DNA of 36,927 nt from an uncultured bacterium (GCA_902799385.1 CADCAK010000024.1:1-36927); one strand, 5' to 3'. Counted from the first letter of the stretch, positions 7,468-15,703 are shown. The notes: generated by a model from the letters alone, not told the origin. Translations and numbers: made by a program.

Positions 7468-7576
7468 TCGTGTAGGAAAGTCAAACCCTCCGTGTAGGGA
7501 GCGCCCACCCCGTGCGAGGAGAACGCCCATCCCATGCAGAGGGAACGCGTCTCCCGTGCGGGCGGACTCATCGCCC
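7468..7576. repeat. Five degenerate tandem copies of a 22-nt unit
   Basis: Successive units begin CGTGTAGGA, CGTGTAGGG, CGTGCGAGG, CATGCAGAGGG and CGTGCGGGC and are 21-22 bases long, with a shared end near GCCCATC. Units are contiguous, so this is not a CRISPR. It lies in the 600-bp spacer between the antitoxin promoter and the surface-protein gene, next to short ACCAACTAC repeats at about 7428-7460. No gene is supported in 7225-7818. Confidence 0.6.
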
Positions 7577-7662
7577 GCACTCGCGCCCCAAAGACTACTA
7601 TGTCTTTTAGCCCAAAGTCCAGGGGGTTTTAACTGCTCATTCAGGGGGTTTTTCCGCAAATC

Positions 7663-7750
7663 CGGGGAGTTTTCAAAAAAGCCCGAGGGCTTCCCCCGAA
7701 AACTCAGGAGAAACCCCCGCAAATGAGCGTATAGATACGCCTTACATGAC
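7663..7750 (-). terminator. Dispersed stop-codon/terminator element, copy A
   Basis: 88 bases that match 33896-33984 with few changes and one 1-nt indel. Read on the minus strand it holds GTCATGTAA, a small hairpin (GCGTATCTATACGC), then GTTTCTCCTGAGTTTTCGGG, then AAGCCCTCGGGCTTTTTT, a textbook rho-independent terminator, closed by GAAAACTCC that pairs with the earlier GAGTTTTC. It would end transcription of the surface-protein operon. Copy B ends the right-hand surface-protein gene. Confidence 0.7.
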
Positions 7751-7762
7751 TAGAATCACCAT

Positions 7763-7790
7763 GGCCATCGCCGCGACTGCCGTCCATGAC
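7763..7790 (-). repeat. Copy of a signal-peptide-coding stretch
   Basis: These 28 bases match 206-233, inside the signal peptide of the GH2 gene, at 26 of 28 positions; both read TAVAAMA in the minus frame. Here the frame is open from about 7817 as VEYSRKDAAKSSWTAVAAMA and ends MVILVM before the TAA at 7742-7744. It has no own start or downstream gene, so it looks like a remnant of a truncated secreted-protein gene or an exchange product. Confidence 0.5.
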
Positions 7791-7818
7791 GATTTTGCCG
7801 CGTCTTTCCGACTGTATT

Positions 7819-10269
7819 CTACTCAATCATTATAACCAGCCCGTGCATCGTCTCGACCTTGAGGCCGGTCTCGTCGTAGCGCAGGCGGACGCCATCCACG
7901 TATGTGCTGCCATCAGCCATGGCGAACGTCACGTTCGACGGCACAGAACTCCATGTAAGCAGATAGGGCGAGGCCGACTTGGCGAGCGCCTTCATGTCCG
8001 TACGGCCGGAGATGTCGATCTTGACGGTCGCGCCAGACGCGAACAGGACGTCCTTCACGCCCGCGTTCAGATCGGAGGCAAGCGGCCATCCGCCGCTCCA
8101 GCCCGTGAGGTCAATTGTCGAGCCGTCCTGCATTTCAACGCCGTGGAAATGCGTTGTGGCCGGAGTGAATTTGCCATAGACATTTATCGGATTGGTGCTG
8201 GAGGCTTTTCCGGTGGTGGATGTCCACTTTGCCGTGTAGTTGTCAACCTTTATTGGACATGCGGCAACTAAAGCGCAATTCGCGAGGAAATCAACGTTGT
8301 TCGTGGCGACGATTCCGCCGCTCCCGCCAACGACAAAATAACCTCCGCTCGTAATGTCGAACGTCCCGTCGAGTATGGCCATGCTGTAGAATCTCAATTC
8401 CTTCCCAGAGGTAATCGACACTGTAAGCGTATGTCCACCGAGATAGACGGTCGATGCTTCGTCGGCGTTTACTCCGAAGAACATACTGCGTGTGGACGTC
8501 AGTGAGGAGTCTTTTGTAAGTCGCACCCTGCGGAACTGGGTATTCGCTTCCACGGTAGCGTCGGATCCAGTGTTTGTCAGGTCGCCGCCATCAAGCGTGA
8601 TCTCGTATTTTCCGAAGCCGACCTGCCCCGCCGCATCCAACACCGCGCTCTCGCGAACGACGATATCGCGCCCCGCAGCGCCAAACGGATGAAGCCATCC
8701 TGCCGCACCAGGCTTGAGAATTCCCCCGGCGACCTCCGTGCCGCCAGCGTAGGTCTGTTCGGTCTTCGCCACGACAAGAGTTCCCTCCCCTTCCTTCACG
8801 AGACGGAGGTTTCCAGAAAGCGTCACGCCGGAGTTCGTTTTTGTCCCCGACGGCACTGCCACATGCAGCCGCCCGCAACGTCCTGTGTTCCCGTATTCAA
8901 GCTTGAAGAATTCAAGGAGGTCGCCAGTGTTGCATGCGTAGAACTCTATGCGGTATCTCGCGTATGCCGTCTCGTTCGTGAATTCGTACTGGCGCATCTC
9001 GTTCATCACCCAACCGGTTTCATGCGACCGGGAATCAAGCTCCGTCCACTCGATTCCGTCGTTCGACCCGTAGAACTTGATCGACTTCGGCGCACGCTCT
9101 CCGGCAGAAGAATCAGAATGGCCATTGCTCATGACGCGATAGGCGTTCACTACCGTCGCAGCGGGGAAGGTGTAGTCGATCTGTATTGGCGACTGCGTGC
9201 TTATGTTCGCAATGACACGGTGAGTGGAATCGTATGAGGCAGCGTCGCAAAACGCCTTTGCGGCAACGGTGTTGCTATTTAAATAATTATTTGTCGAAGA
9301 AACCGTGCCGCTTGGATTCGTCAGATCGAACGAAGAGGAGTCCGTTATCGTTCCTGTGCCGTCAAGCCCGTTCAGCCACAACTCGTGTCCGTCAAGGTCT
9401 ATCGTGCCGTCGATGGAAACCGTGGCCGACGATGATTTGAGATTCACATCCGAACTCAGCGCGATATTGCCTGAAACGCTTACTGGCGCACCCTGCGAAA
9501 ACGACAAGCCGGAAAAGTCAGACGCCGCTCCGCCAACGATCTCCACTTTTCCGTTCCTTACATACTTATATTCGATTTCGGCGATATACATGGTTGCATC
9601 GCCTGTCACTGCCGTCACCTTGAGGCGATAGTACCTGTAGGCTTTCGTGTTTTCGAAGTCGTATTGCCTCCATAGACCCCTTGTCCACGACTGGTTTTTC
9701 TGCGAGTTAAGGACAACCCACGTGGCGAAATCATCCGACCCCTCGAATGTCCACGTTTTGGGACAGCTGTTGTAGTTGTTGTAGTTAAATCCCATTATCC
9801 TATAGCAATTCACTATCTGGGGAGTTGTCTCGCCAAAGTCATAGTTGATTTCGAGAAATTTTAAGGTAGAAAAGTTACTGGCGTACAATACTCCGCTACC
9901 TGTGCCGGATGTGTTGGCATAGACGTCGTTAAAGGCGAATTTCGCAGGATATTTGTCATCCCCCGCCATCGCCACTTTAACGCCGTTTGTCGTTGTGCTG
10001 GCGGCAGTTGCCGCAGCGGCAGGGCTTGTCAAGTCGCCGCTATCAAAGACATTTGTGACGATACTTCCCTCTCCCGCAAGGCCATCAAGCGAAAGTTTAC
10101 ATCCAGACAACTCGACCGTCACTCCACTCTCAACGGTGACGAGGCCAAGCCCGCGCCAGTCGGTGTCGGCTGTAAGCGTGACGTTCTCAGTCAGATTCGT
10201 ATCGGCATACGCCTTAGGCGATAGCGCCGCCACGAACATTGCAACTCCGGCGAAGAGAAACTTCAACAT
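7819..10269 (-). CDS. Secreted surface protein with two discoidin-like domains and an autotransporter-type beta-strand repeat
   Basis: 816 residues. Residues 1-22 are a signal peptide (cleavage after AYA). Two copies of a block follow: a short beta-strand lead (VTVELSGCKLSLDGLAG; TIDLDGHELWLNGLDG), then an F5/8 type C (discoidin)-like domain at about 105-235 and 338-460, each with the marks CYRIMGFN/AYRVMSNG, KTWTFEGSDD/KSIKFYGSND, W..L and YRYYRL/YARYRI. Discoidin domains usually bind glycans. Residues about 490-520 (EGEGTLVVAKTEQTYAGGTE) are an autotransporter-associated beta-strand repeat, and the rest is predicted beta-helix. There is no translocator barrel or PEP-CTERM motif; it ends MHGLVIMIE. 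Third gene of the SIS-FAD operon, 103 bp after the previous gene. Likely a glycan-binding cell-surface or outer-membrane-vesicle protein. Confidence 0.72.
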   Translation of the reverse strand: MLKFLFAGVAMFVAALSPKAYADTNLTENVTLTADTDWRGLGLVTVESGVTVELSGCKLSLDGLAGEGSIVTNVFDSGDLTSPAAAATAASTTTNGVKVAMAGDDKYPAKFAFNDVYANTSGTGSGVLYASNFSTLKFLEINYDFGETTPQIVNCYRIMGFNYNNYNSCPKTWTFEGSDDFATWVVLNSQKNQSWTRGLWRQYDFENTKAYRYYRLKVTAVTGDATMYIAEIEYKYVRNGKVEIVGGAASDFSGLSFSQGAPVSVSGNIALSSDVNLKSSSATVSIDGTIDLDGHELWLNGLDGTGTITDSSSFDLTNPSGTVSSTNNYLNSNTVAAKAFCDAASYDSTHRVIANISTQSPIQIDYTFPAATVVNAYRVMSNGHSDSSAGERAPKSIKFYGSNDGIEWTELDSRSHETGWVMNEMRQYEFTNETAYARYRIEFYACNTGDLLEFFKLEYGNTGRCGRLHVAVPSGTKTNSGVTLSGNLRLVKEGEGTLVVAKTEQTYAGGTEVAGGILKPGAAGWLHPFGAAGRDIVVRESAVLDAAGQVGFGKYEITLDGGDLTNTGSDATVEANTQFRRVRLTKDSSLTSTRSMFFGVNADEASTVYLGGHTLTVSITSGKELRFYSMAILDGTFDITSGGYFVVGGSGGIVATNNVDFLANCALVAACPIKVDNYTAKWTSTTGKASSTNPINVYGKFTPATTHFHGVEMQDGSTIDLTGWSGGWPLASDLNAGVKDVLFASGATVKIDISGRTDMKALAKSASPYLLTWSSVPSNVTFAMADGSTYVDGVRLRYDETGLKVETMHGLVIMIE

Positions 10270-10273
10270 TTTG

Positions 10274-10286
10274 CCCCCCCCCCCCC
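10274..10286 (-). repeat. 13-nt G tract immediately before the surface-protein start codon
   Basis: On the plus strand 13 consecutive C; on the coding strand 13 G, four bases (CAAA) before the ATG at 10269. It occupies the Shine-Dalgarno position. Long G:C homopolymers are slippage-prone and in other bacteria cause phase variation of surface proteins. The remaining spacer up to 10372 is T-rich on the plus strand and carries no other feature. Confidence 0.6.
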
Positions 10287-10372
10287 TTCTGTTTTTCGTT
10301 AGTTTTTGTCATTTTCTTTTCTCCTTTTTGGTGTTTGGTTTTGTTCGTGAGCATTTTACAAAATCGTAGTGA

Positions 10373-13288
10373 TCAATCAACGGGATTGCCCATGGCGTCA
10401 ACCCACTTTTCGCCGTTCCATGTGAGCGTCTTGTTCGTCTTCCTGTCGAAGTAGGTTTGAAGGAGCTCGGGATATTCCGGCCGCTCGAAACGCGAGCTGC
10501 GCAGATTGTCCATTCGGAAATTAAGCCCGCTGCCTTTCGCCCAGAAAGTCTTGAACCCGAAGGCATTGCCTTCATGGAACGCCTTGCCCTGTATCGTATA
10601 GGAGATGTACCCGTGCCATGCGCCAGGCGTCTCTTCTTTCGCCGGGGAAATCGGCCCGTCCGGGCTTTCGGGGATGTGCGCCGTGTTCAGGCGCTCGATG
10701 TTGAAGTCGATTGCCGTCAGATGCCCGGAGCCGCCGAAGTACGGCAGATGCGTATTGCCCTCGTCGCACGAGTTTATCCAAGTCATCGTCTTTGTCGCCC
10801 TTCCGACCGTGCGGTAGCCGTAGCAGCAGCGCGACGCCACGCAGTCGCTGATTACGAGATGCTCGACGCCCTGAAACAAAAAGCCAGTGTGCAAACCGCC
10901 AACGTTCACGAAATTGTATCCTATGCGCGACGCCTCGTCGTTCGCGGCTCGGCAGGAGACTACTCCTATCGATCCCTTGGCCGGTGTCGCCGGCTTCACA
11001 TGCAGGAAGCGATCTTGGAAATATCGCTCCGTGTAGATACCCACCATTTCAAGATACATGTTGCCGAAGCACGACCCGTCGATTCCCCTAATTGGCTTGG
11101 AGGCATCGTGGAAGAGAATGTAGATGTCACGGAAATTCACGTTGTTCACGAAGGTGTACGTGAAGAACGCGCCTTCAACCTTCGGCTTCTTCGCCGTTCC
11201 GCAGAAGACCTTGTATGGTCCATTGCCATTCATCGCGTCCATCGCCTTCTTGGTGACGTGTATGCCGACGCCGAAGCGCGTATTGTAGGATTTGTTTTCC
11301 GTGCCGCCGACGACGTTTATCGTCCGCGCCATCCCGTCATTGTAGCCAAAGAGTATCGCCGTGTTCCCATCGCCGTTGAACGCATCGACGTAGTAGTCGC
11401 CATCGGCGAGCTTCAGCGTTCCGCCACGCGTCAATTTCCGTATCGCCTTGTTGAGGATGGCCTCGTCGTTCGCTCCCGTGCAGACGAGATCGGCGGCGGA
11501 CTTGTCGGCATCGGACGAATTCGACGCCGCCACGCGGACAATCGCGGGCGAACCGGGTCGGCTCGGAAGGCTCGCCGCCGGAAGCACCTGTCCATCCGCC
11601 ACGAGACGCGCGGCGAGCGCATCGTACGGGACGTCCTGGACGGCGGCCGTAGAGGACTGCGGCCCTCCCACGGCGAGGGACGCCGCCGTTCCAGCGGCCT
11701 GGCCGAGCGCGAAGAAGACTGGCTCCATGCGAATCGAACCGAACGCCATGTGAGAAGCCGAAAGGCAAACTGGAACGAGCAGGTTCTCGCACTCGTCGCG
11801 CTTGGGGCAGATCGCGCCGTAGTCGATGCCGTATGGTTTCATCCTGCCGCCGTCCTTGCGCTTTGCCGCATCCTTGCCCCATGCACTGTAGCGACCGTGA
11901 TCTTCGACGTTGCCCTCGTTCTGGACATTGCCATTTGCGTCGACTACGCGGCGGACGTTGTGCGAATCCATCGTATACGCCCCCATCGCAACGGGCTTCG
12001 GCGCCTTGCGGTCGCCCCGGCATTCATGCTCCGTCATCACATACTCGCCAACCATGCGCCGCGCCTCGCGCACGTACAGCTGGCTCTGCCATCCGTCGCC
12101 CGGACCGTCGAGGAACTCGTCTTTGCACGTTCCCCAGCGAGACGCCTCGCGGCGGATATCCTCCGGCACTCTCGGATGGTTGGCGAGCGTCCACACAAGC
12201 CCCTTGTGGTAGTCGAGATGCTCCTTGAAGATTTCGGCGCGGCGCTCGTACGACGCCTCCGGCCATTCGTAGTTGCGCCCGATGAAGTCTGTCGAAAAGC
12301 CACGCGAATTGTTCGTGTCAGTCTTGCGGTTCGGCATGGGCGACCTGTCGGCGTTCCACGGGGCCGCAGTTTCGCCTTGCTCGAAATTCCTGAAAAGCAG
12401 CTCGTATTCACGCTCGTCGTAGTTTGCAGGCTTCTTGAAGGGAATGCGGTTTTCGGGAACGTCGGTCAGGCACATCCTGAAATTGTATGCCTGCACACGC
12501 TTGTCGCCGTCGCCGTCCTTCTCGTTTGGATTGTACGGCTCGATTCCGGGAAGAAGTCCGCTCTCGGGCTTCCCTTTCACGACATACGCGCTTACACCCG
12601 GCTTCAATTGATGTCCCTTCGCCTCACGGAACTGGATGCCGCTTATCGTCTCGCCGTAAACGGAATTCGCCTCGCGTCCCACCGTGTAGGAAACCCCCGC
12701 CGCCGCCATCAGGTCGCCCTCGTATGTGGCGTCGATGAACGCCTTGCCGCGATAGACGTTGCCGGAAAGTGTCTTGATGGATGCGATGCGCCCGTCTTTC
12801 TTCTCCACGCCCTTTTCGCGGTCGAGCCATTCGCCGCGCCGGATGTCGAGCTTGTCGCGCTTCTCCCAGCCTTCGAGAATTGCAAGCGCGGCGGAAGGCT
12901 CGAACGACCACATCGAATCGGCATTCATCCAATCGCCCGCCGTCTGGCCTTTCGGGACATACTCCTCGCGTTTCTGGTGCGTCCAGTGCGCAGGATCGGC
13001 ATACCATTTCGCGACGTCGTGGTAGAATTCGAGGGCGATTCCGCCGAAAGCGGACTTGTTGCCGATGTCGGTCTGGCCAAGCCCGCCGGTCGTGAGTCCG
13101 CCGATGCGCGTCTCTGGCGATACGATCACGGCGCTTCGACCCATGCGCTTCGCCTGCACTGCGGCGGAAAGCGCCGCGGGACTCGAACCGTAGATCACGA
13201 TGTCATGCGCGACATCCGTCGCGCAGTATGCAAATGTGGAAATAAGCAAATATGAAAATGCTGCAATACCCAATGTCGCTATTTTCAT
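10373..13288 (-). CDS. Secreted FAD-dependent oxidoreductase fused to a right-handed beta-helix domain
   Basis: 971 residues. Signal peptide 1-23 (AYCA). Residues 28-560 are an FAD_oxidored-type domain: HDIVIYGSSPAALSAAVQAKR is the dinucleotide-binding fold (GxSxxA variant), TRIGGLTTGGLGQTD the conserved second motif, KAFIDATYEGDLMAAAG the C-terminal flavin motif, and MGAYTMDSHN plus ASHMAFGSIRMEP the substrate-side motifs. Residues from about 585 begin SAADLVCTGANDEAILNKAI and GGTLKLADGDYYVD, the standard start of pectate-lyase-3-like beta-helices, which run to about 870; the last 100 residues are of unknown fold. FAD_oxidored proteins are abundant in PVC bacteria, but this fusion is unusual. 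Ten bases separate it from the SIS gene. Oxidation of a bound polysaccharide or its product is an inference. Confidence 0.78.
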   Translation of the reverse strand: MKIATLGIAAFSYLLISTFAYCATDVAHDIVIYGSSPAALSAAVQAKRMGRSAVIVSPETRIGGLTTGGLGQTDIGNKSAFGGIALEFYHDVAKWYADPAHWTHQKREEYVPKGQTAGDWMNADSMWSFEPSAALAILEGWEKRDKLDIRRGEWLDREKGVEKKDGRIASIKTLSGNVYRGKAFIDATYEGDLMAAAGVSYTVGREANSVYGETISGIQFREAKGHQLKPGVSAYVVKGKPESGLLPGIEPYNPNEKDGDGDKRVQAYNFRMCLTDVPENRIPFKKPANYDEREYELLFRNFEQGETAAPWNADRSPMPNRKTDTNNSRGFSTDFIGRNYEWPEASYERRAEIFKEHLDYHKGLVWTLANHPRVPEDIRREASRWGTCKDEFLDGPGDGWQSQLYVREARRMVGEYVMTEHECRGDRKAPKPVAMGAYTMDSHNVRRVVDANGNVQNEGNVEDHGRYSAWGKDAAKRKDGGRMKPYGIDYGAICPKRDECENLLVPVCLSASHMAFGSIRMEPVFFALGQAAGTAASLAVGGPQSSTAAVQDVPYDALAARLVADGQVLPAASLPSRPGSPAIVRVAASNSSDADKSAADLVCTGANDEAILNKAIRKLTRGGTLKLADGDYYVDAFNGDGNTAILFGYNDGMARTINVVGGTENKSYNTRFGVGIHVTKKAMDAMNGNGPYKVFCGTAKKPKVEGAFFTYTFVNNVNFRDIYILFHDASKPIRGIDGSCFGNMYLEMVGIYTERYFQDRFLHVKPATPAKGSIGVVSCRAANDEASRIGYNFVNVGGLHTGFLFQGVEHLVISDCVASRCCYGYRTVGRATKTMTWINSCDEGNTHLPYFGGSGHLTAIDFNIERLNTAHIPESPDGPISPAKEETPGAWHGYISYTIQGKAFHEGNAFGFKTFWAKGSGLNFRMDNLRSSRFERPEYPELLQTYFDRKTNKTLTWNGEKWVDAMGNPVD

Positions 13289-13298
13289 AATTCTTCTT

Positions 13299-15011
13299 TC
13301 ACTTTACGCCCAGCGCGACCTGGACGGCGCAGGGCTCCTCCTTGCCGGTCCAGTCCTGCGATGCAATCCACTCGTCGGCGGCGAAGAGGCGTTCGGCAGC
13401 CTTTTCGTAAGAAATTCGACTTAGTTCCGAAATGAGTCGTATGCCGCGATCTACAAGTTTTTTGTTTGAGATCGACACCCAGCTCATCCAGTTGCCGGAA
13501 ACCCGCCCCATCGCCACCATCGTGCCGGTCGAAAGTATATTGAAGGTCAGTTTCACGGCAAGATGCTTCCACACTTCCAGCGGCGAGGAATCCACTGACG
13601 CTACATCGAACAGCCGCACTTCTCCGAAGTTCTCCGACTTTGCGCGGGCCGCCGCCTCAAACACAGCGTCTGGTGCGCCAACACGGACGATGACCGCAAC
13701 AGATTCGCAGTCCATATAACGTTCAGGCGTGTCTTCGCTGCCAATCTGATACTTCATCAGGCTTTCCCGCCCTATCTGCGGCAACTGCCCGCCTGTAAGC
13801 GGCGGCATCCCAGGCTTCGCATAGTCGTCGGCAGTCCATTCGAGGCAGCGCACGTCACGATGCAAGAGCGCATCCCAGCACTTCTCCGTTGTGTATAGCG
13901 GGTTCTTGACGAACGCCCAGCTTTGTGCGAGATTCGTTTCGTCTGTGGAACGGAACGGCGGCAACATAAACGTCGGAGAACGCTCAGTCGTATCGGTGAA
14001 GAGATCGAGCATGCAGTCGTCGGCGAAATACGTCACGCGACCCTTGCGCGAATAAAACGATTTCTCGAAGTCTATTGCGTCGGCGATGTTGTTCCGCGCC
14101 GATGGTGACTCAAGACGCGAGAGGACGGCCTCGAGCGCCTCCGTGCAGTCCGGCGAAGACTCCTTCGCGAAGTGCGGCAGGACACGGCAGAGCGCAGCTT
14201 CCAGCGCACAGGAGCAAAGAAGCTGTTCGCTCGTGGTCGCCTGCATCCGCGTGGATCCGGCGAGCGCCATTGATCCGCAGTAGAGGTCAATCACCGTCAC
14301 CTTCGGGTTGTCTATCGCATCGCGGCACCTGTCGAGATGCTTGCGCAGGAGATCGGCGGGATTGTTGAAGACGAGGAAGCATCTTGCGCCATGCTCGGCG
14401 GCGTATGCGAGTGAGCCAAGAACGGACGATGTCTCGCCGCCCTCCGATATCGCGACGAACGTATCGCCTTCGCCGACGTTGAGCGCAGCGGCCTGACGGC
14501 GACCACCCTCCGCGTAGTCCTCGAAGCTCTCCACGGACTTGATAAGCGCAAAGTCGCCGCCCGTCATTATTGAAGCGCAGCGGTCGGCGAGTTTCATCTC
14601 ATGCGGAGCAAGCTCCGCAGAGCGACGGAAGAAGAAGTCGCGCCACATCGACTCAAGGAGTATAGAAAGACGCCCTGTCGCGCCGCAGCCGGAGAAAATG
14701 ATTCTGGGAAGTTTGGGAGTGGAGGAGTTGGTGAGTGGAGGAGTTGAAAGCGTCTCTACCATTGCATTGACCAAGGCGCGGAACTCTGGCGAGGCGAAGA
14801 CGTGGCGCATCGTGATCGCAATCTGCCTGTCGCCGCGCTGAAGGCACTGCACACCGGCGAGCGTGGAACGCTTGAAGTCCTCTTCAAGCGTCGCAGTTAT
14901 AGGGTTCGATTGCTCCGTCGGCAAGAAGCCAAGCTGAAACTGCTTCTCGTTGTCGATGAAGTCTCGCGCCCGCTCCCGGGCGGCATCTGTTATTGATAGA
15001 ATCTTCTTCAC
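13299..15011 (-). CDS. Double-SIS protein of the MurQ / glucokinase-regulatory-protein type
   Basis: 570 residues. The first SIS domain (about 50-300) shows GCGATGRLS (phosphosugar loop), ISEGGETSSVLG, FLVFNNP and the family signature GSMALAGSTRMQATTSEQ, as in N-acetylmuramate-6-phosphate etherase MurQ. A second SIS-like half (about 310-500) ends SGNWMSWVSISNKKLVDRG. MurQ has about 300 residues and one SIS; the two-SIS length fits eukaryotic GKRP and its bacterial relatives, so it may be a sugar-phosphate sensor or a lyase. The region 85-102 (ETLSTPPLTNSSTPKLPR) is a repeat-derived linker. The start is a GTG six bases after a TACAAT -10 box, with no Shine-Dalgarno. First gene of the operon with the FAD oxidoreductase and surface protein. 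Confidence 0.75.
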   Translation of the reverse strand: MKKILSITDAARERARDFIDNEKQFQLGFLPTEQSNPITATLEEDFKRSTLAGVQCLQRGDRQIAITMRHVFASPEFRALVNAMVETLSTPPLTNSSTPKLPRIIFSGCGATGRLSILLESMWRDFFFRRSAELAPHEMKLADRCASIMTGGDFALIKSVESFEDYAEGGRRQAAALNVGEGDTFVAISEGGETSSVLGSLAYAAEHGARCFLVFNNPADLLRKHLDRCRDAIDNPKVTVIDLYCGSMALAGSTRMQATTSEQLLCSCALEAALCRVLPHFAKESSPDCTEALEAVLSRLESPSARNNIADAIDFEKSFYSRKGRVTYFADDCMLDLFTDTTERSPTFMLPPFRSTDETNLAQSWAFVKNPLYTTEKCWDALLHRDVRCLEWTADDYAKPGMPPLTGGQLPQIGRESLMKYQIGSEDTPERYMDCESVAVIVRVGAPDAVFEAAARAKSENFGEVRLFDVASVDSSPLEVWKHLAVKLTFNILSTGTMVAMGRVSGNWMSWVSISNKKLVDRGIRLISELSRISYEKAAERLFAADEWIASQDWTGKEEPCAVQVALGVK

Positions 15012-15017
15012 GCACGT

Positions 15018-15072
15018 ATTGTACCAAACTTTATAGCATCATCTTGGCAATGTTTTCGCACTATCTTGGCAA
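15018..15072 (-). promoter_or_regulatory. Promoter and XylR-type direct-repeat site of the SIS operon
   Basis: Extended -10 TGGTACAAT on the minus strand (TACAAT 15018-15023). Plus-strand ATCTTGGCAA occurs at 15041-15050 and 15063-15072, 22 bp apart, i.e. on the same helix face as in AraC-family direct repeats. The upstream copy is part of TTTTCGCACTATCTTGGCAA (15053-15072), which matches 18 of 20 bases of 17620-17639 between GH51 and xylR. The site is 29 bp upstream of the -10 here and 31 bp upstream of the GH51 -10, fitting activation. Confidence 0.6.
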
Positions 15073-15175
15073 GCTCCTCATCTCGTCCCATAAACTCTCG
15101 CCCACCTGCCATACAGCCAAAAGACGAAAGAAGCTCGTAGTGCCAGCCTTTATGTTTTGTTTCCTTTTGTTGTTT

Positions 15176-15200
15176 AGCCACAAAGAACACAAAGAGCACA
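15176..15200. repeat. CACAAAGAA-type dispersed intergenic repeat
   Basis: AGCCACAAAGAACACAAAGA followed by GCACA, a tandem-like ACAAAGA motif that is familiar as a short intergenic repeat in many anaerobe genomes. It sits in the spacer 15073-15365 upstream of the SIS promoter; no gene or RNA is supported in that spacer. Confidence 0.45.
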
Positions 15201-15365
15201 TAGGTTTTGTGGACCCTTGTGTCGCTTTGCGGATAGGGAAACGAGACGGAAACGCGGGCAAATGCAATCGGCACTGCGACCTCGCCGGGCTTAGGGAATC
15301 CAATGCCGTCGGCGAATGCGATGCTAAGGAACGCGATTGCGGCAAGCCCGCCTGACGCGCGGGAT

Positions 15366-15671
15366 TCAAAGCGAAAACTCTACCAAGACAGGGCAGTGGT
15401 CGGATACGTCAAGCGCGGTTTGGTCGGTGACGATCTCGTGCCGCAGCGCATGTATGCCCTTTGTGTAGTAGATGTGGTCGATTGAGCGGTCTGGCGTATC
15501 GTTATTCTCTGGACGCAATGAGCCGTGGTACTTGCCGTCCTCGCCTCGCTTCGGATTGCCATGATGCGAACAATGAGGCGAACGCGTGTCCGCGTTCGAG
15601 GCGGCGTTCAAGAAGCCGCCGTTCCGCAACATGGCATGGGCAATTGATCTCTCCGTGGAATTGAGGTCACC
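15366..15671 (-). pseudogene. C-terminal remnant of an endonuclease/exonuclease/phosphatase (EEP) family gene
   Basis: The open frame starts at GDLNSTERSIAHAML, where GDxN is the catalytic motif of EEP enzymes, runs through NPKRGEDGKYHG and RSIDHIYYTKG, and ends with VSDHCPVLVEFSL, the C-terminal SDHxPV active-site signature. The N-terminal 150 or so residues are gone: a stop lies two codons before GDLN and the next bases are unrelated. An internal ATG at 15632 could start an 88-residue fragment. EEP proteins cleave phosphodiesters; this one lacks the N-terminal metal-binding Glu and should be inactive. Confidence 0.65.
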
Positions 15672-15703
15672 TCTTCACATCGTGCTCCCCGCCTGCATCC
15701 TGC

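Noticed and set aside
7468..7576. Possible CRISPR array
   Set aside because: Units are contiguous and degenerate with no unique spacers, and no cas genes are present.
7450..7722. 90-codon minus-strand frame in the repeat-rich spacer
   Set aside because: It runs through the tandem repeat and the terminator element; similar frames arise from each copy of that element (also at 33770-34057), so it is repeat-derived and not a gene.
10457..13255. 932-codon open frame on the plus strand
   Set aside because: It is antisense to the FAD oxidoreductase gene, whose motifs are clear; long antisense frames are expected from the codon bias of G+C-rich genes. The product has no recognisable domain.
13299..15011. 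Calling the SIS protein simply MurQ
   Set aside because: It is almost twice the MurQ length with a second SIS-like half and no murein-recycling genes nearby, so a gene symbol would overstate the evidence.
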